From: Pseudomonadota bacterium
GTDB taxonomy: Bacteria > Pseudomonadota > Alphaproteobacteria > Rhizobiales > Beijerinckiaceae
Assembly (NCBI GenBank): GCA_023423995.1
Contig: JAFAEL010000225.1
Coordinates: 4,286-68,285, forward strand
Reading direction: 5' to 3'
Length of the DNA: 64,000 nt
Within the stretch, counting starts at the first letter, position 1. Each line of letters starts with the position of its first letter. Both the position numbers and the translations under genes were made by a program. Below are positions 17,129-26,935 of this stretch, one piece after another. Under the pieces are notes generated by a model. That model made no database searches. It saw only the letters and a list, made by a program, of their open reading frames with translations, and had not been told where the DNA came from.

Positions 17129-20100
17129 GCCTCTTCGAGCTTTTCGTCAGGCGGCCGGTCCTCTCGACCGTCCTCAGCCTGCTCGTGATCCTGATCGGCG
17201 CGGTGTCCTATACGCGCCTGCCGGTGCGCGAGTACCCGAACATCGACGAGCCGATCGTTTCGGTGCGAACGAACTATCCCGGCGCGAGCGCGGAGATCAT
17301 CGAGACGCAGGTCACGCAGATTCTCGAGAACTCGATCGCCGGCATCGAGGGCATCGAGACCATCACGTCGATCAGCCGTCAGGAAAGCTCGAACATCTCC
17401 GTGACCTTCCGTCCGGAGGTCGATCCGGACGTCGCGGCCTCCGACGTGCGCGACCGCGTGGGCCGCGTCCGCGGCCGTCTGCCGACCGAGATCGATGAGC
17501 CGATCATCGCGAAGGTCGAGGCAGACGCCCAGCCGATCCTCTACCTGTCGCTGATGAGTTCGCGGCACAATCCGCTCGAACTCACCGACTTCGCCGACCG
17601 CTTCATCACCGACCGGGTGCAGAACGTCACGGGCGTCGCCGAGGTTCGCATCCAGGGCGAGCGGCGCATCTCCATGCGCATCTGGCTCGACCAGACACGG
17701 CTCGCCGCGCAGAACCTCACCGTGCAGGATGTCGAGGCGGCGCTCCGCCAGCAGAATGTCGAGATCCCGTCAGGTCGGATCGAGAGCCAGGACCGCGAGT
17801 TCACGGTGCTCTCGCAGACCGGCCTCGTCACGCCCGAGCAGTTCGGCAACATCATCGTCAAGGACGTGCAGGGCTTCCCGATCCGCATCCGCGACGTGGC
17901 ACGCGTCGAGATCGGCCCGCTGCAGGAGCGGAACGCGGCTTGGTTCACGGGCCGGCCCTCGGTCACCATCGGCATCGTCAAGCAGGCGACGGCAAATCCG
18001 CTCGACGTCTCCGCCGGCGTGCGCGCCGCGCTTCCCGAGATCACGTCCGACCTGCCGGACGGGATGAGCATCGCGGTCTCCTACGACACCTCCATCTTCA
18101 TCGACCGCTCGATCAAGGCCGTCTACCACACGGTCGCCGAGGCAATCGCGCTCGTCGTCCTCATCATCTTCATCTTCCTGCGGTCCGTGCGGGCGACCCT
18201 CATCCCGCTTGTCACCATCCCGGTCTCGCTGATCGGCGCATTCGCCCTCATGGCGGCGCTCGGGTTCACGGTGAACACGCTGACCCTCCTGTCGATGGTG
18301 CTCGCCATCGGGCTCGTGGTCGACGATGCCATCGTGGTGCTCGAGAACGTTCACCGGCATATCGAGGACGGGATGCGGCCCGTGCCGGCGGCGATTCGCG
18401 GCATCAAGGAAATCGCCTTCGCGGTCATCGCGATGACGCTGACCCTGGTGGCCGTGTATGCCCCGATGGCCTTCGCGACCGGCCGGACCGGCAAGCTCTT
18501 CGTCGAATTCGCCCTGACGCTCGCGGGCGCGGTGCTGGTCTCGGGCTTCGTCGCCCTGACGCTCACGCCCATGATGTGCGCCAAGCTGCTGCGCCACCAT
18601 GAGAGCCACGGCCGCCTGTACAACCTGCTCGAACGCTTCTTCGAGGGCATGACGAACGGCTACCGGCGCGCGCTCGAGGCGGCTTTGTCGATGCGTCTCG
18701 TCATCGTCGTCCTGGCCCTCGCGGTCGCGGGATCGAGCTATTTCTTCTTCATGAATCTCCGGTCCGAGCTCGCCCCCGTCGAGGACCGTGGCACGATCAC
18801 GTCGATCGGCGTCGCGCCCGAAGGCGCCACGCTCGCCTTCACGGCCCAGCACGCCCGCAAGGTCGAGGAGTTCTTCGCCGCCCAGCCCGAGGTGCAGAAC
18901 TACCTCGTCATCGTGGGCTTCCCGGACGTGACGCGCGCGATCGCCTTCGCCCGGCTGAAGCCCTGGGAGGACCGCACCCGGACCCAGCAGGAGATGGTCG
19001 CGGAGCTGAACACCAAGCTCGCCAAGATCCCGGGCATCCGGCTCTTCGCCACGAACCCGCCCTCGCTCGGCCAGGGCGGCGCGAGCAGCCGCCCGGTGAA
19101 CTTCGTGCTGCGCAGCTCCGAGAGCTACGTCCAGCTCCGGAAATACGTGGATCTCGTGCTGCAGGAGGCCTCGAAGTCTCCTGCCCTGACGAATCTCGAG
19201 ACCGATCTCATCCTCGACAAGCCGCAGGTGAAGGTCGAGCTCGACCGCCAGCGCGTGGCCGATCTCGGCCTCTCGGTGGATGTCATCGGCCGCACCCTCG
19301 AGACGCTGCTCGGCGGCCGCCAGGTCACGCGCTTCAACATGAACGGCGAGCAGTATGACGTCGTGGTCCAGGTCGCGGAGGACGGCCGCGACACGACGGA
19401 GGACCTCCAGTCGATCTATACCCGCGGCCGCAACGGCGAGATGATCCAGCTCTCGGCGGTCGTGAAGATCGAGGAGACCGTCGCCCCGAAGGAGCTGAAC
19501 CGCTTCAACCAGATGCGCTCGGCCACCATCACGGCGGTGCCAGCACCCGGCTACTCGCTCGGCGATGCGCTCACGGCGATCGAGCAGGCCGCGGCGCGGG
19601 TCCTGCCCAACACCGTGCAGCTCGACTATGCGGGCCAGAGCCGCGAGTTCAAGAAGTCCGGCGCCAGCATCGTCTTCGTCTTCATCCTGGCGCTCGGCTT
19701 CATCTACCTGGTGCTCGCGGCGCAGTTCGAGAGCTTCATCGATCCGCTCGTGATCATGTTCTCGGTGCCGCTCTCCATCACGGGCGCGCTCGCTGCCCTG
19801 TACTGGTCGGGCGGGACGCTGAGCGTCTACAGCCAGATCGGGCTCGTGACCCTCATCGGCCTGATCACCAAGCACGGCATCCTGATCATCGAGTTCACCA
19901 ACCAGCTGCGCGAGGAAGGCCGGCCGCTGCGCGAGGCGCTGGTCGAAGCCGCCGCCCTACGGCTGCGGCCGATCCTGATGACGACGGGCGCCATGGTCCT
20001 GGGCGCCGTTCCGCTGGCGCTCGCGACGGGAGCGGGCGCGGAGAGCCGGGCGCAGATCGGCTGGGTGATCGTCGGCGGCATGACCTTCGGCACGCTGCTG

Positions 20101-20208
20101 ACGCTCTTCGTCGTGCCGGTCGCCTACACGTATCTGGCGCGGAAGCGCCAGGACCAGCACGAGGACGCCTCGGGCCACGGCCACACGGCCCTGCAGCCCG
20201 CGGAATAG
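17125..20208 (+). CDS. RND multidrug efflux permease (AcrB/MdtB-like, HAE1 family)
   Basis: The protein has 1027 residues, normal for the family. The N-terminal helix includes FVRRPVLSTVLSLLVILIGA; TM4 carries the proton-relay pair in GLVVDDAIVVLENV. A second half repeats the architecture, with GLITKHGILIIEF in TM10. Two large periplasmic loops cover roughly residues 35-335 and 560-860. It exports hydrophobic or amphiphilic compounds by proton antiport as a trimer. The substrate cannot be inferred. A perfect hairpin follows the stop. Confidence 0.94.
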   Translation: MSLFELFVRRPVLSTVLSLLVILIGAVSYTRLPVREYPNIDEPIVSVRTNYPGASAEIIETQVTQILENSIAGIEGIETITSISRQESSNISVTFRPEVDPDVAASDVRDRVGRVRGRLPTEIDEPIIAKVEADAQPILYLSLMSSRHNPLELTDFADRFITDRVQNVTGVAEVRIQGERRISMRIWLDQTRLAAQNLTVQDVEAALRQQNVEIPSGRIESQDREFTVLSQTGLVTPEQFGNIIVKDVQGFPIRIRDVARVEIGPLQERNAAWFTGRPSVTIGIVKQATANPLDVSAGVRAALPEITSDLPDGMSIAVSYDTSIFIDRSIKAVYHTVAEAIALVVLIIFIFLRSVRATLIPLVTIPVSLIGAFALMAALGFTVNTLTLLSMVLAIGLVVDDAIVVLENVHRHIEDGMRPVPAAIRGIKEIAFAVIAMTLTLVAVYAPMAFATGRTGKLFVEFALTLAGAVLVSGFVALTLTPMMCAKLLRHHESHGRLYNLLERFFEGMTNGYRRALEAALSMRLVIVVLALAVAGSSYFFFMNLRSELAPVEDRGTITSIGVAPEGATLAFTAQHARKVEEFFAAQPEVQNYLVIVGFPDVTRAIAFARLKPWEDRTRTQQEMVAELNTKLAKIPGIRLFATNPPSLGQGGASSRPVNFVLRSSESYVQLRKYVDLVLQEASKSPALTNLETDLILDKPQVKVELDRQRVADLGLSVDVIGRTLETLLGGRQVTRFNMNGEQYDVVVQVAEDGRDTTEDLQSIYTRGRNGEMIQLSAVVKIEETVAPKELNRFNQMRSATITAVPAPGYSLGDALTAIEQAAARVLPNTVQLDYAGQSREFKKSGASIVFVFILALGFIYLVLAAQFESFIDPLVIMFSVPLSITGALAALYWSGGTLSVYSQIGLVTLIGLITKHGILIIEFTNQLREEGRPLREALVEAAALRLRPILMTTGAMVLGAVPLALATGAGAESRAQIGWVIVGGMTFGTLLTLFVVPVAYTYLARKRQDQHEDASGHGHTALQPAE

Positions 20209-20211
20209 GCG

Positions 20212-20231
20212 GGCCGGGAGAGGTCCCGGCC
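20212..20231. terminator. Perfect 8-bp hairpin between convergent genes
   Basis: GGCCGGGA (20212-20219), loop GAGG, TCCCGGCC (20224-20231). It sits between the RND permease stop and the convergent dehydrogenase stop, so it probably works as a two-way terminator although it lacks a T run. Confidence 0.55.
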
Positions 20232-20239
20232 ACCGCTTC

Positions 20240-21241
20240 TCAGAGCATGCTCGGCAGCACCCGGTCCGGCGGACGGTGTCCGTCCATGAAGGTCCGGATG
20301 TTGACGATGACCTTCTCGCCCATGTCCATCCGGCCCTCCTCCGTGGCCGACCCCATGTGAGGCAGGAGCACGATCCGGCCCTGCCGGGCGAGCTTCACGA
20401 GCCGCGGATTGACGGTCGGCTCGTGCTCGAACACGTCGAGCCCCGCCCCTGCGAGTTCGCCCCCCTCGATCATCCGGGCGAGCGCCGTCTCGTCGATGAT
20501 CTCGCCGCGCGCCGTGTTCACGATGATGGCGTGCGGCCGCATGAGCTTCAGGCGCCGGGCGGACAGGAGGTGGTAGGTCGCCGGCGTGTGCGGGCAGTTC
20601 ACGGACACGATGTCCATGCGGGCCAGCATCTGGTCGAGCGAATCCCAGTAGGTCGCCTCGAGCTCCTCCTCGATCTGCGCGGCGACCTTGCGGCGGTTGT
20701 GGTAGTGGATCGACAGGCCGAACGCCTTGGCCCGCCGGGCGAGCGCCTGGCCGATGCGGCCCATCCCGACAATGCCGAGTCGCTTCCCCGTGATGCGGCG
20801 GCCGAGCATCCAGGTCGGCGACCAGCCGGCCCACTCGTCCTCCGGAATGATGCGGGTGCCTTCGGGCAGGCGCCGCGCGACGGACAGGATGAGCGCCATC
20901 GTCATGTCCGCCGTGTCCTCGGTCAGCACGCCCGGCGTGTTGGTGACCGTGATGCCGCGGGCGAGCGCCGCCTGCACGTCGATGTGATCGACGCCGGTGC
21001 CGAAATTGGCGATCAGCCTGAGGTTGGGTCCGGCCTGCGCCAGGACCGAGGCGTTGATCTGGTCCGTGACGGTCGGGACGAGGACATCGGCCGTCTGCAT
21101 CGCCTCGATCAGCTCGGCCGAGGTCATCGGCTTGTCGTCGATGTTCAGCCGCGTATCGAAGAGCTCCCGCATGCGGGTCTCGACCGCATTGGGGAGCCGC
21201 CTCGTGACCACGACCACAGGCCTTTTCCGCGACGCCATCAT
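20240..21241 (-). CDS. D-2-hydroxyacid dehydrogenase (glyoxylate/hydroxypyruvate reductase-like)
   Basis: The protein has 333 residues. It contains the Rossmann motif GIVGMGRIGQALARR, the catalytic Arg in NTARGEIID and the C-terminal His in LLPHMGSAT, with Glu between. The fold is that of the GyaR/GhrB/formate dehydrogenase group. Such enzymes reduce glyoxylate, hydroxypyruvate or other 2-oxoacids with NAD(P)H. It stands alone on the minus strand, convergent with the RND operon. Cofactor and substrate are not decided by sequence alone. Confidence 0.9.
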   Translation of the reverse strand: MMASRKRPVVVVTRRLPNAVETRMRELFDTRLNIDDKPMTSAELIEAMQTADVLVPTVTDQINASVLAQAGPNLRLIANFGTGVDHIDVQAALARGITVTNTPGVLTEDTADMTMALILSVARRLPEGTRIIPEDEWAGWSPTWMLGRRITGKRLGIVGMGRIGQALARRAKAFGLSIHYHNRRKVAAQIEEELEATYWDSLDQMLARMDIVSVNCPHTPATYHLLSARRLKLMRPHAIIVNTARGEIIDETALARMIEGGELAGAGLDVFEHEPTVNPRLVKLARQGRIVLLPHMGSATEEGRMDMGEKVIVNIRTFMDGHRPPDRVLPSML

Positions 21242-21400
21242 CGATCTGCGCTTCCCTCACGCGCCGCTTACGCGACCTTAACCCTAATCCGGCGATCCAG
21301 GGCGACAAGCCGCCCGCTGGCGGTCCGCACCGGTCTTCGCTAGTGCCGGCTGTCTAGCAGAGGTCCGGGCGAAGACAATCAACCCATAAGAGGCGTTCCC

Positions 21401-21958
21401 ATGGCGCGATACAGGTCTGTCGGCCACGCTGCGCTTTTTGCTCTTCTTCTCACCACCCTGCCCGCATCCATGGCGCCCGTCAGGGCGGCCGCCGAAGGTC
21501 CGGTCGGGAAGGTCTCCGGCCTCCCGGTACCGCGCTACGTCAGTCTCAAGACCGATCGCGTGAACCTGCGGGAAGGACCCTCGAAGGACCACAGGACCGC
21601 CTGGGTGTTTCAGCGCGCCGGGCTCCCCGTCGAGATCACGGCGGAATTCGAGGTGTGGCGTCGCATCCGCGATGCGGCCGGGACCGAAGGTTGGGTCCTC
21701 CACTCCCTCCTGTCCGGGCGGCGCACGGCGCTCGTCATGCCGTGGGCGAAAGCCGGCACGGAGGCTCTGCCGCTGTTCGAGCGGCAGGACGAGAAGAGCA
21801 ATGTCGTCGCGCAGCTTCAGCCGAACGTGATCACGAGCGTACGGGCCTGCCGCGAGGGCTGGTGCCGGGTGACGATCGCCCAGCCGGGCCGCGACATCTC
21901 CGGCTTCATCAGGCAGGACCGTCTCTGGGGCGTCTACCCGAACGAAACGATCGACTAG
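21401..21958 (+). CDS. Secreted SH3-like (SH3b) domain protein
   Basis: The protein has 185 residues. A signal peptide (residues 1-30, cleavage near VRA-AAE) precedes two SH3b-like repeats: VNLREGPSKDHRTAWVFQRAGLPVEI...EVWRRIRDAAGTEGWVL (about 48-105) and a second unit ending WCRVTIA..ISGFIRQ (about 120-175). Bacterial SH3 modules commonly bind peptidoglycan. Homologues of this size are conserved in Hyphomicrobiales without an assigned role. It is divergent from the dehydrogenase. Confidence 0.82.
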   Translation: MARYRSVGHAALFALLLTTLPASMAPVRAAAEGPVGKVSGLPVPRYVSLKTDRVNLREGPSKDHRTAWVFQRAGLPVEITAEFEVWRRIRDAAGTEGWVLHSLLSGRRTALVMPWAKAGTEALPLFERQDEKSNVVAQLQPNVITSVRACREGWCRVTIAQPGRDISGFIRQDRLWGVYPNETID

Positions 21959-21963
21959 CACGC

Positions 21964-23193
21964 CTATTCGGGGACCGGATTGCAGCGCGGCTCCACCCTC
22001 TCGCCCGCCATCACCTTACGAATGAAGGGGAGCGAATCCTTCAGGGACCCGTTCACGGCGCCGCCATGGTCGAGGCCAGCGTAGAGATGCGCCTGAACCG
22101 GAGTGCCGGCCGCGCAGGAATCCCTCACCAGCGCGAGCTGGTTGACCGCGCTGACGTCGCGGTCCTCCGCCCCCGTCCCGATGAACACCGGGACCGCGAC
22201 CTTCAGCGTGGGATAGCTGAGTTGCGGGCTGAGTTTCGCGAGCACCTGGATGAAGTCCGGCTTCAGGGCAGTCCGCCGCGTGAGCCGCGCATTCTCCACG
22301 GCGCGAAATAACGGGCCGACACAGGTTGTCGGGGCCGTCGCGAAGAGCGGAAGCGCCGCTTCGGTGAAGAGGCTCGACGACGCGGGCGGTGGCGACAGGA
22401 ATTCCTGGGCTGCGACCGCGATGTAGAACGCATAGGCGATCGTCGGATCGACGCGATCGAGATCCTGCTGGGCGGCGCTGGCCGCAAGGTCGAGCGACAG
22501 ATAGGGAACGCCGGTCGCCACGACCCCTCGCAGGCGCAGGTCGGGCGCATAATCCGGCCAGAAAGCTGCGGTCGCGTAGGCCGCGCCGCCGCCTTGCGAC
22601 TGCCCGACCACCACGATCTTGTCGGCGTTCAGCCCCGGTACCCCCGAGATGGCTGCCCGGATGGAATCCAGCACGCTGTAGGCTTCGGGCCGAGTGAAGA
22701 GATACGGATGCAGGCCCGCCACGCCGAGGCCCTGGTAGTCCGACGCGACGATCGCGAACCCCTCGTCCAGCCAGCGGTTCAGGTACGCGGCATCCCGCGC
22801 CGACCGGACGGCCCAGGACGGCGCGCAGACATCAGCCACGCCGACCGTCCCGTGCGCCCAGGCGAGAATCGGCCAGCCGCCGGCCGGTGGCGTGCCCTTC
22901 GGCAGGTACAGCGCCCCGGAGACCACGATACGCTGCCGGCCGCCGACGCCGTTCGTGGAACTGTAGAGAATCCGGGAGGAGTTCTCGGCGGATGCGAGCG
23001 CGAGCGCGGGCGGCAGGTCCTCGCGCCGGATCAGGCGGCCAGGCTCCGCCGGGAGTTCGGCCGGAGGCACATAGAACGGAGACAGGACGGCGCCCTGCGC
23101 GGGATCGAGCGCCGGCTGCGGCTGGGCCTGGGCGAGACCGCCGAACAGCGAGAGGAGGGCGGCGAGCGCCGTGCGGCGAAGGGGATACAGCAT
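21964..23193 (-). CDS. Secretory lipase-family alpha/beta hydrolase
   Basis: The protein has 409 residues. A clear signal peptide (MLYPLRRTALAALLSLFGG, cleavage near AQA-QPQ) is followed by an alpha/beta hydrolase domain. The nucleophile elbow is GQSQGG; an oxyanion segment WAHGT and a late His in AGLDHGGAVN complete a Ser-Asp-His arrangement. The pattern LPPALALASAENSSRILYSS followed by YLPKG matches the LIP (secretory lipase) family. It is presumably exported and cleaves esters; substrate unknown. Confidence 0.85.
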   Translation of the reverse strand: MLYPLRRTALAALLSLFGGLAQAQPQPALDPAQGAVLSPFYVPPAELPAEPGRLIRREDLPPALALASAENSSRILYSSTNGVGGRQRIVVSGALYLPKGTPPAGGWPILAWAHGTVGVADVCAPSWAVRSARDAAYLNRWLDEGFAIVASDYQGLGVAGLHPYLFTRPEAYSVLDSIRAAISGVPGLNADKIVVVGQSQGGGAAYATAAFWPDYAPDLRLRGVVATGVPYLSLDLAASAAQQDLDRVDPTIAYAFYIAVAAQEFLSPPPASSSLFTEAALPLFATAPTTCVGPLFRAVENARLTRRTALKPDFIQVLAKLSPQLSYPTLKVAVPVFIGTGAEDRDVSAVNQLALVRDSCAAGTPVQAHLYAGLDHGGAVNGSLKDSLPFIRKVMAGERVEPRCNPVPE

Positions 23194-23235
23194 GAACGCC
23201 CTCCAGCCTGCGGCCGAAGTTGCGCTCTGGCCGGG

Positions 23236-23709
23236 CTACTTGGCTTTGCGACGAAGCCTAACGATCACGTCCACGCGGGCGATCTCCATCCCGTGCGGAG
23301 CGTCCGGCAGATCGCCCACCGCGATATCGACCGGAACGTCGATGAGTTCCTCGTCGCCCTCGACGAAGAAGTGATGATGCTCGGTGGTGTTGGTGTCGAA
23401 ATACGACTTCGAGCCATCGACGGCGAGTTGCCGCAGCAGCCCCACCTCGGTGAACTGGTGAAGGGTGTTGTAGACCGTGGCGAGCGAGACCGGCACGCGC
23501 GCCCGCATGGCCTCCTCGTAGAGCATCTCGGCGGTGATGTGCCGGTCGCCTTTGGCGAACAGGAGCCAGCCGAGGGAGATTCGCTGGCGCGTCGGGCGCA
23601 GCCCGACATCGCGCAGGCGTTCCTTCAGCGCGGAGACCGGGCAGCCGCGACGAGCAAGCGTCTCATGGGCCGCGTGGTCATGGGGCGCGTTCGTGCGGGG
23701 TTCGATCAT
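23236..23709 (-). CDS. irr: Iron response regulator Irr (Fur family)
   Basis: The protein has 157 residues. The Fur-family winged helix (GLRPTRQRISLGWLLFAKG, VSLATVYNTLHQF) is followed by the heme-binding HHH at 111-113. An N-terminal Cys-Pro (residues 23-24, RGCPVS) occupies the position of the heme regulatory motif GCPWH of Bradyrhizobium Irr. Irr represses or activates iron and heme genes under low iron and is degraded or inactivated when heme is abundant. Its position divergent from fabA-fabB-fabI is conserved in Hyphomicrobiales. I did not find a clear iron control element in the 23710-23889 gap. Confidence 0.93.
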   Translation of the reverse strand: MIEPRTNAPHDHAAHETLARRGCPVSALKERLRDVGLRPTRQRISLGWLLFAKGDRHITAEMLYEEAMRARVPVSLATVYNTLHQFTEVGLLRQLAVDGSKSYFDTNTTEHHHFFVEGDEELIDVPVDIAVGDLPDAPHGMEIARVDVIVRLRRKAK

Positions 23710-23889
23710 ACTCGGGGGCGATCTCGGAAGGTCCGTCCGATCTATATAAGCCGACAGACGTTATCGCAACATTCCTGGGCTCTTAGCCCTGCGGGGCGCC
23801 TTCGACCCCGCCTTTGATGACCCGGGACCTTGTGCTAACCACCCGCGGCAGGCGCCCGGGGCGCCTCACATTGGGAGTGCACGGACTGC

Positions 23890-24414
23890 ATGGCCGGTCA
23901 ATCGAGCTTCAGCTACGAAGAGCTTCTCGCCTGTGGGCGAGGCGAGCTGTTCGGGCCCGGCAACGCCCAGCTTCCGCTTCCCCCGATGCTGATGTTCGAT
24001 CGCATCCCGGAGATTGCCGAAACGGGCGGCGCGAACGGTAAGGGATTCGTCCGGGCCGAGCTCGACGTACGCCCCGACCTCTGGTTTTTCCCCTGCCACT
24101 TCAAGGGCGATCCCGTGATGCCGGGCTGCCTTGGGCTGGATGCCCTGTGGCAGCTCGTCGGCTTTTTCCTGGGCTGGCTGGAGTTGCCCGGGCGGGGACG
24201 GGCCCTCGGTGTCGGCGAGGTCAAGTTCGCCGACCAGGTCCTGCCGAGCGTGAAGAAGGTCGTCTACGGCGTCGACCTCAAGCGTGTGTTCAAGTCGAAG
24301 CTGGTCCTCGGCATCGCCGATGGCTGGCTGGAAGCCGATGGCCGCCGGATCTACGAGGCGAAGGATCTCCGGGTCGGGCTCTTCAAACCGGACGTGGCGC
24401 CCGCCGGCGGCTGA
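23890..24414 (+). CDS. fabA: 3-hydroxydecanoyl-ACP dehydratase/isomerase FabA
   Basis: The protein has 174 residues. Catalytic H70 ([14 protein letters not shown]) and D84 sit exactly as in E. coli FabA. FabA dehydrates 3-hydroxydecanoyl-ACP and isomerises the trans-2 double bond to cis-3, opening the anaerobic unsaturated fatty acid route. It is first in the fabA-fabB-fabI operon, with a GGGAG site at a longer than usual distance before ATG 23890. Confidence 0.96.
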   Translation: MAGQSSFSYEELLACGRGELFGPGNAQLPLPPMLMFDRIPEIAETGGANGKGFVRAELDVRPDLWFFPCHFKGDPVMPGCLGLDALWQLVGFFLGWLELPGRGRALGVGEVKFADQVLPSVKKVVYGVDLKRVFKSKLVLGIADGWLEADGRRIYEAKDLRVGLFKPDVAPAGG

Positions 24415-24483
24415 CGGCGGTTGAGAAGCTAGGCCGACAGCCTTACGTGAACGCCCGGCCGAGTCGGGCCTGAGGAGTGCGCA

Positions 24484-25707
24484 ATGCGGCGCGTCGTGGT
24501 CACCGGGATGGGCATCGTCTCGTCCATCGGCAACAACACGCAGGAAGTTCTGGCCTCGCTGCGGGAGGCCCGCTCGGGCATCAGCCGGGCTGAGGAATAC
24601 GGCCAACTCGGCTTTCGGTGTCAGGTGCACGGCGCGCCGAGCCTGAAGGCCGAGGAGGTGGTGGATCGCCGCGCGATGCGGTTCCACGGCGGCGGCACGG
24701 CGTGGAACCACGTCGCCATGGACCAGGCGATCCGCGATGCGGGCTTGGAGGGGAACGACGTCTCCAACGACCGCACCGGGATCATCATGGGTTCGGGCGG
24801 CCCGTCGACCCGGACGGTCGTCGAAGCCGCCGATATCGCCCGGTCCAAGGGGCCGAAGCGAATCGGCCCCTTCGCGGTGCCGAAGGCGATGTCCTCGACC
24901 TCTTCGGCGACGCTCGCCACCTGGTTCAAGATCCGCGGCGTGAATTATTCGATCTCGTCCGCCTGCGCGACGTCGAACCATTGCATCGGCAACGCCTACG
25001 AGACCATCCAGGCCGGCAAGCAGGACATCATCTTCGCCGGTGGATCGGAGGAGCTCGACTGGACCCTCTCGGTCCTCTTCGACGCGATGGGCGCCATGTC
25101 GACGAAGTACAACGAAACCCCGGAGCGGGCCTCGCGGGCCTATGACAGGAATCGCGACGGCTTCGTGATCGCGGGCGGCGCCGGCGTGCTCGTCCTGGAG
25201 GAGCTCGAGCATGCGAAGGCGCGCGGCGCCCGCATCTATGGGGAGATCGCAGGCTACGGCGCGACCTCGGACGGCTACGACATGGTGGCGCCCTCCGGCG
25301 AAGGTGCAGTGCGCTGCATGCGGATGGCCCTGCAGGGGGTCGGCCCGAAGGTCGACTACATCAACCCGCACGCCACCTCGACGCCCGTGGGCGACGAGAA
25401 GGAGATCGAGGCGATCCGCGAGGTGTTCGGGTCGGGTGACAAGTGCCCGCCGATCTCCGCCACCAAGTCGCTGACCGGTCACTCACTCGGCGCCACGGGC
25501 GTGCAGGAGGCGATCTACTCGCTCCTCATGATGAACAACGGCTTCATCGCCGAGAGCGCGCATATCGAGGAGATCGATCCGGCCTTTGCGGACATGCCCA
25601 TCGTGCGCAGGCGCGTGGACGATGCGAAGCTCGGCTGCGTGATGTCGAACTCCTTCGGGTTCGGCGGCACGAACGCCACCATCGTGCTAAAGCACGTCGA
25701 CGCGTGA
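24484..25707 (+). CDS. fabB: 3-oxoacyl-ACP synthase I FabB
   Basis: The protein has 407 residues. The Cys-His-His triad is C161 ([10 protein letters not shown]), H296 ([11 protein letters not shown]) and H333 ([12 protein letters not shown]). K326 lies in SATKSL. FabB elongates the cis-3-decenoyl-ACP made by FabA. Spacing of 69 bases after fabA and a GAGG site support one operon. Its stop overlaps the next small gene (TGATG). Confidence 0.96.
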   Translation: MRRVVVTGMGIVSSIGNNTQEVLASLREARSGISRAEEYGQLGFRCQVHGAPSLKAEEVVDRRAMRFHGGGTAWNHVAMDQAIRDAGLEGNDVSNDRTGIIMGSGGPSTRTVVEAADIARSKGPKRIGPFAVPKAMSSTSSATLATWFKIRGVNYSISSACATSNHCIGNAYETIQAGKQDIIFAGGSEELDWTLSVLFDAMGAMSTKYNETPERASRAYDRNRDGFVIAGGAGVLVLEELEHAKARGARIYGEIAGYGATSDGYDMVAPSGEGAVRCMRMALQGVGPKVDYINPHATSTPVGDEKEIEAIREVFGSGDKCPPISATKSLTGHSLGATGVQEAIYSLLMMNNGFIAESAHIEEIDPAFADMPIVRRRVDDAKLGCVMSNSFGFGGTNATIVLKHVDA

Positions 25708-26087
25708 TGGGCCGCTCCCGCACGCGTGCGGCCGGCATAGTTCTAACGGGGTTTGGCGCGTTGGCGGCCTACCCTGCCGCGGCCTTCGAAGGCCGATACA
25801 CGGCAGGGGGAGCCGGCTATGAGCAAAGCCTCGTCCTCACCAAAACCAGAACCGGCTTCCGCGGCAAGGTTTACGTCGCCACGAAGGGGTGTGTCGGCGA
25901 GTTCGTCGGCACCGCGCGCCCGCAGCGCGGGGCCCTCGTGCTTCGCGGGCGACAGGACACCTTCGAGTGCCAGCTGACGTTGCGCCCGACCGCCGCAGGA
26001 GTTCTTGATGTCGCTGAAGACGCGTGCCTGACCTTTCATGGGACGGCCTGCGAGTTCAGCGGCTCCTACAAGCGACAGGCCCGATGA
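25707..26087 (+). CDS. Small exported protein of unknown function inserted in fabB-fabI
   Basis: The protein has 126 residues starting at ATG 25707, which overlaps the fabB stop; its own stop overlaps the fabI start (ATGA). A signal peptide ([20 protein letters not shown], cleavage near AAA-FEG) precedes a predicted all-beta domain with three Cys (in KGCVGEF, TFECQL and DACLTFHGTACEF, the last holding two). No family motif is recognised. Overlaps on both sides mean it is translated with the fatty acid enzymes, yet it should act in the envelope. A structural or signalling link to membrane lipid composition is speculation. Confidence 0.75.
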   Translation: MGRSRTRAAGIVLTGFGALAAYPAAAFEGRYTAGGAGYEQSLVLTKTRTGFRGKVYVATKGCVGEFVGTARPQRGALVLRGRQDTFECQLTLRPTAAGVLDVAEDACLTFHGTACEFSGSYKRQAR

Positions 26088-26932
26088 GCACCACCGCACC
26101 CAGCACGACGACATCAACCCTGCTCAAAGGGAAGCGCGGCCTCGTGATGGGCGTGGCGAACGATCACTCGATCGCCTGGGGCATTGCGAAGGTCCTGGCC
26201 GCGCATGGGGCGGAACTCGCCTTCACGTACCAGGGCGACGCGCTGGGCAGGCGCGTCTCGCCGCTGGCGAAGTCGGTCGGCTCCGAGCTGGTTCTGCCAT
26301 GCGACGTGGAGGACCTGGCTTCCGTCGATGGCGTATTCGCGGCCGTCGACGAGGCCTGGGGTGGGCTCGATTTCCTGGTCCACGCCATCGCGTTTTCCGA
26401 CAAGAACGAGCTCAAGGGCCGCTACGCCGACACGACGCGCGACAACTTTTCGCGCACGATGCTGATCTCCTGCTTTTCCTTCACGGAGATCGCCAAGCGT
26501 GCGGCCGAGCGCATGAAGAACGGCGGCGCCATGGTGACGCTCACCTATGGCGGCTCGACCCGCCTGATGCCGAACTACAACGTGATGGGCGTGGCGAAGG
26601 CCGCTCTCGAAGCATCGGTTCGTTATCTCGCCGGCGATTTCGGGCCGCAGGGAGTGCGCGTCAACGCCATTTCGGCGGGCCCGGTCCGCACGCTCGCCGG
26701 CGCCGGCATCGCCGATGCCCGGTTCATGTACAATTTCCAGCGGGCGAACTCCCCGCTGCGCCGCACCGTCACGATCGACGAGATCGGCGGCTCGGCGCTC
26801 TACCTCCTCTCGGAGCTCTCGGGCGGCGTGACCGGCGAGATCCACTACGTCGATTCCGGCTACAACATCATCTCCATGCCGCGGCCGGACGTGCTGAAGG
26901 CGCAGGAGGCGGCCGGCACGACGGAAGGCTGA
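26084..26932 (+). CDS. fabI: Enoyl-ACP reductase FabI
   Basis: The protein has 282 residues. The start is ATG 26084, overlapping the previous stop; upstream in-frame sequence to 26024 is inside that gene. FabI hallmarks are GVANDHSIAWGIA, Y155 (TYGGS) and the catalytic pair Y165 and K172 (NYNVMGVAK). The residue matching E. coli Gly93 is Ala (LVHAIAF), as in several natural FabI proteins, so it is no evidence of triclosan resistance. It performs the last reduction of each elongation cycle. Confidence 0.95.
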   Translation: MSTTAPSTTTSTLLKGKRGLVMGVANDHSIAWGIAKVLAAHGAELAFTYQGDALGRRVSPLAKSVGSELVLPCDVEDLASVDGVFAAVDEAWGGLDFLVHAIAFSDKNELKGRYADTTRDNFSRTMLISCFSFTEIAKRAAERMKNGGAMVTLTYGGSTRLMPNYNVMGVAKAALEASVRYLAGDFGPQGVRVNAISAGPVRTLAGAGIADARFMYNFQRANSPLRRTVTIDEIGGSALYLLSELSGGVTGEIHYVDSGYNIISMPRPDVLKAQEAAGTTEG

Positions 26933-26935
26933 CCG

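Noticed and set aside
17770-19875. 701-residue open frame on the minus strand
   Set aside because: It mirrors the RND permease coding strand; composition is that of an antisense frame and there is no ribosome site.
26084-26932. Ala in place of Gly93 of FabI as a triclosan resistance change
   Set aside because: Ala at this position is natural in several triclosan-sensitive FabI proteins.
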